From Allolobophora icterica (Eukaryota; Annelida; Clitellata; Crassiclitellata; Lumbricidae): 64,000 nucleotides of DNA. Shown here one piece after another: positions 59,425-64,000 of this stretch. Both the position numbers and the translations under genes were made by a program. How positions within the stretch are numbered: the stretch's first letter is position 1; each line of letters opens with the position of its first letter. The notes under the pieces are model-generated. The model worked only from the letters and a program-made list of their open reading frames with translations. It was not told the DNA's origin and ran no database searches. The stretch is taken from contig OY744616.1 in NCBI GenBank assembly GCA_963556255.1, positions 9,545,064 through 9,609,063 on the forward strand, in the 5' to 3' direction.

Positions 59425-59512
59425 GGCATCAGCTTCGGTTACTCATGCACAAGGCATCAGTCCATGGCGCTACGAAACCAAGCCGTAACCAGATCAACAT
59501 CCAGGGGATCAG
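59425..59512 (-). repeat. Dispersed repeat family E, copy 3
   Basis: Minus strand reads CTGGATGTTGATCTGGTTAC, GGCTTGGTTTCGTAGCGCCA and TGATGCCTTGTGCATG. Confidence 0.55.
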
Positions 59513-60895
<1,383 letters not shown>

Positions 60896-61115
60896 GATTG
60901 AGACGTGCTATGCACTGATTCACCTTTTCCGCAGAATTGCCTGAAGGATCATTTTACTAATACATCATTCCTCGTTGGTTGATTGCGCTGCATTATCTGC
61001 CTCATGAGCTGTAACGCTTCAAATGGTCCGTCTCTCTGTTACAGGTCGCAGATCTAATCACGCTCCATCACACTGTGAAACATTTGACGGATCCATCAAT
61101 CCATACTGAAGCCAC
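60896..61115 (+). repeat. Dispersed repeat F, copy 2
   Basis: Inverted counterpart of 51045-51275. Shares GAATTGCCTGAAGGATCATT, TCTGCCTCATGAGCT and, after the pyrimidine-rich TCTCTCTGTTACAG, the open block VADLITLHHTVK. Confidence 0.7.
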
Positions 61116-61455
61116 AACGCATCATGCGAGCACTCTGCTGTTAACGTTTCGCTTTCCTTCTGCAAACAACTATACTATACTTCTTCCGCTACTACTATAT
61201 ACTAGCACCATCCATACTTACACTGCTACTACACTTTTACTACTACAATTACTACAACTACTACCATTACTGCTACTGCTTCTATACTATTAATGACACT
61301 ATTACTACTACCACTACTATATACTATCACCATTACGACCACTACTTCCACTATAACTACTACTACCATTATTACTATTATTACCACTACTATTACCACT
61401 ACTACTGCTAAACTGTTACCACTACTACTGCTAAACTGTTACCACTACTACTGCA
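61116..61455. repeat. Degenerate (ACT)n/(TAC)n tract
   Basis: ACTACT/TACTAC triplets from about 61180, with TGCTAAACTGTTACCACTAC repeated near the end (about 61405 and 61429). Confidence 0.8.
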
Positions 61456-63840
<2,385 letters not shown>

Positions 63841-64000
63841 CTGACAAATATACAAAATGGTTGTTCGCAACGTCTGTCGGCAAGTGGTGACTGCTCCAGG
63901 TGTCTGGGCATTGTCTTCCCATTGTTTATTTATCGAACAACTCCCTTTGTTCTTAGCGCACTTTAGCACCACTTTGTCTTCGACTGTTGCATCAATCGGC
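63841..64000. other. No gene seen
   Basis: Short unique stretch to the window end. Confidence 0.4.

Overview
This window reads as a repeat-dense nuclear segment from an invertebrate animal. It has a long-intron, gene-poor layout, tRNA-derived SINEs, CR1/L2-like and RTE-like LINEs, many hAT-type DNA transposons, and exceptionally long pure microsatellites. The single convincing host gene encodes a tyramine/octopamine-type amine receptor. That receptor type, the mobile-element mix and a marked excess of the palindrome TAGGCCTA fit a marine invertebrate. An ambulacrarian (echinoderm or hemichordate) is my guess, at low confidence; no marker gene settles it. Nothing bacterial, organellar or viral was seen.

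Layout. 0-17 kb: a decayed hAT transposase end (560-1080, minus), hAT-like MITEs (1971-2352, 4713-4880), two dispersed repeat families present twice each, SINEs, LINE 3' ends and long AGT, CATA, TA and ATG arrays. 17-29 kb: a non-autonomous hAT built around AAGACC hexamers (17092-17985), three SINEs, long GATA/GGAT and CTGT arrays, minisatellites of 30, 74, about 170, 14 and 16 bp, and a hAT element with a BED-finger relic (26811-27700). 29-37 kb: little recognisable sequence, then L2-like LINE fragments, one split by a SINE. 37.2-41 kb: a 5'-truncated LINE with an open reverse transcriptase frame; its 3' UTR has received two RTE 3' ends in opposite orientation. 42.5-46.4 kb: a 359-bp (CA)n tract, a (CTGT)n tract, then the intronless receptor coding exon (44015-45910) and a degenerate minisatellite directly after its stop. 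46-64 kb: more microsatellites, a hAT MITE with a perfect 8-bp target duplication (52383-52673), a nested hAT-in-hAT-in-LINE structure (54870-56784), a second copy of the AAGACC hAT (57723-58604) and an inverted pair of dispersed repeats (about 51.0 and 60.9 kb).

How the pieces relate. The receptor would act alone at the plasma membrane; no neighbour shares its pathway. The rest is a stratigraphy of insertions. Target-site duplications can be read for many of them, so their order of arrival can be inferred: RTE into LINE, SINE into LINE, fold-back element into SINE, hAT into LINE, and hAT into hAT. Nearly all other open frames lie in microsatellites, where the repeat simply lacks stop codons, and they are not annotated as genes.
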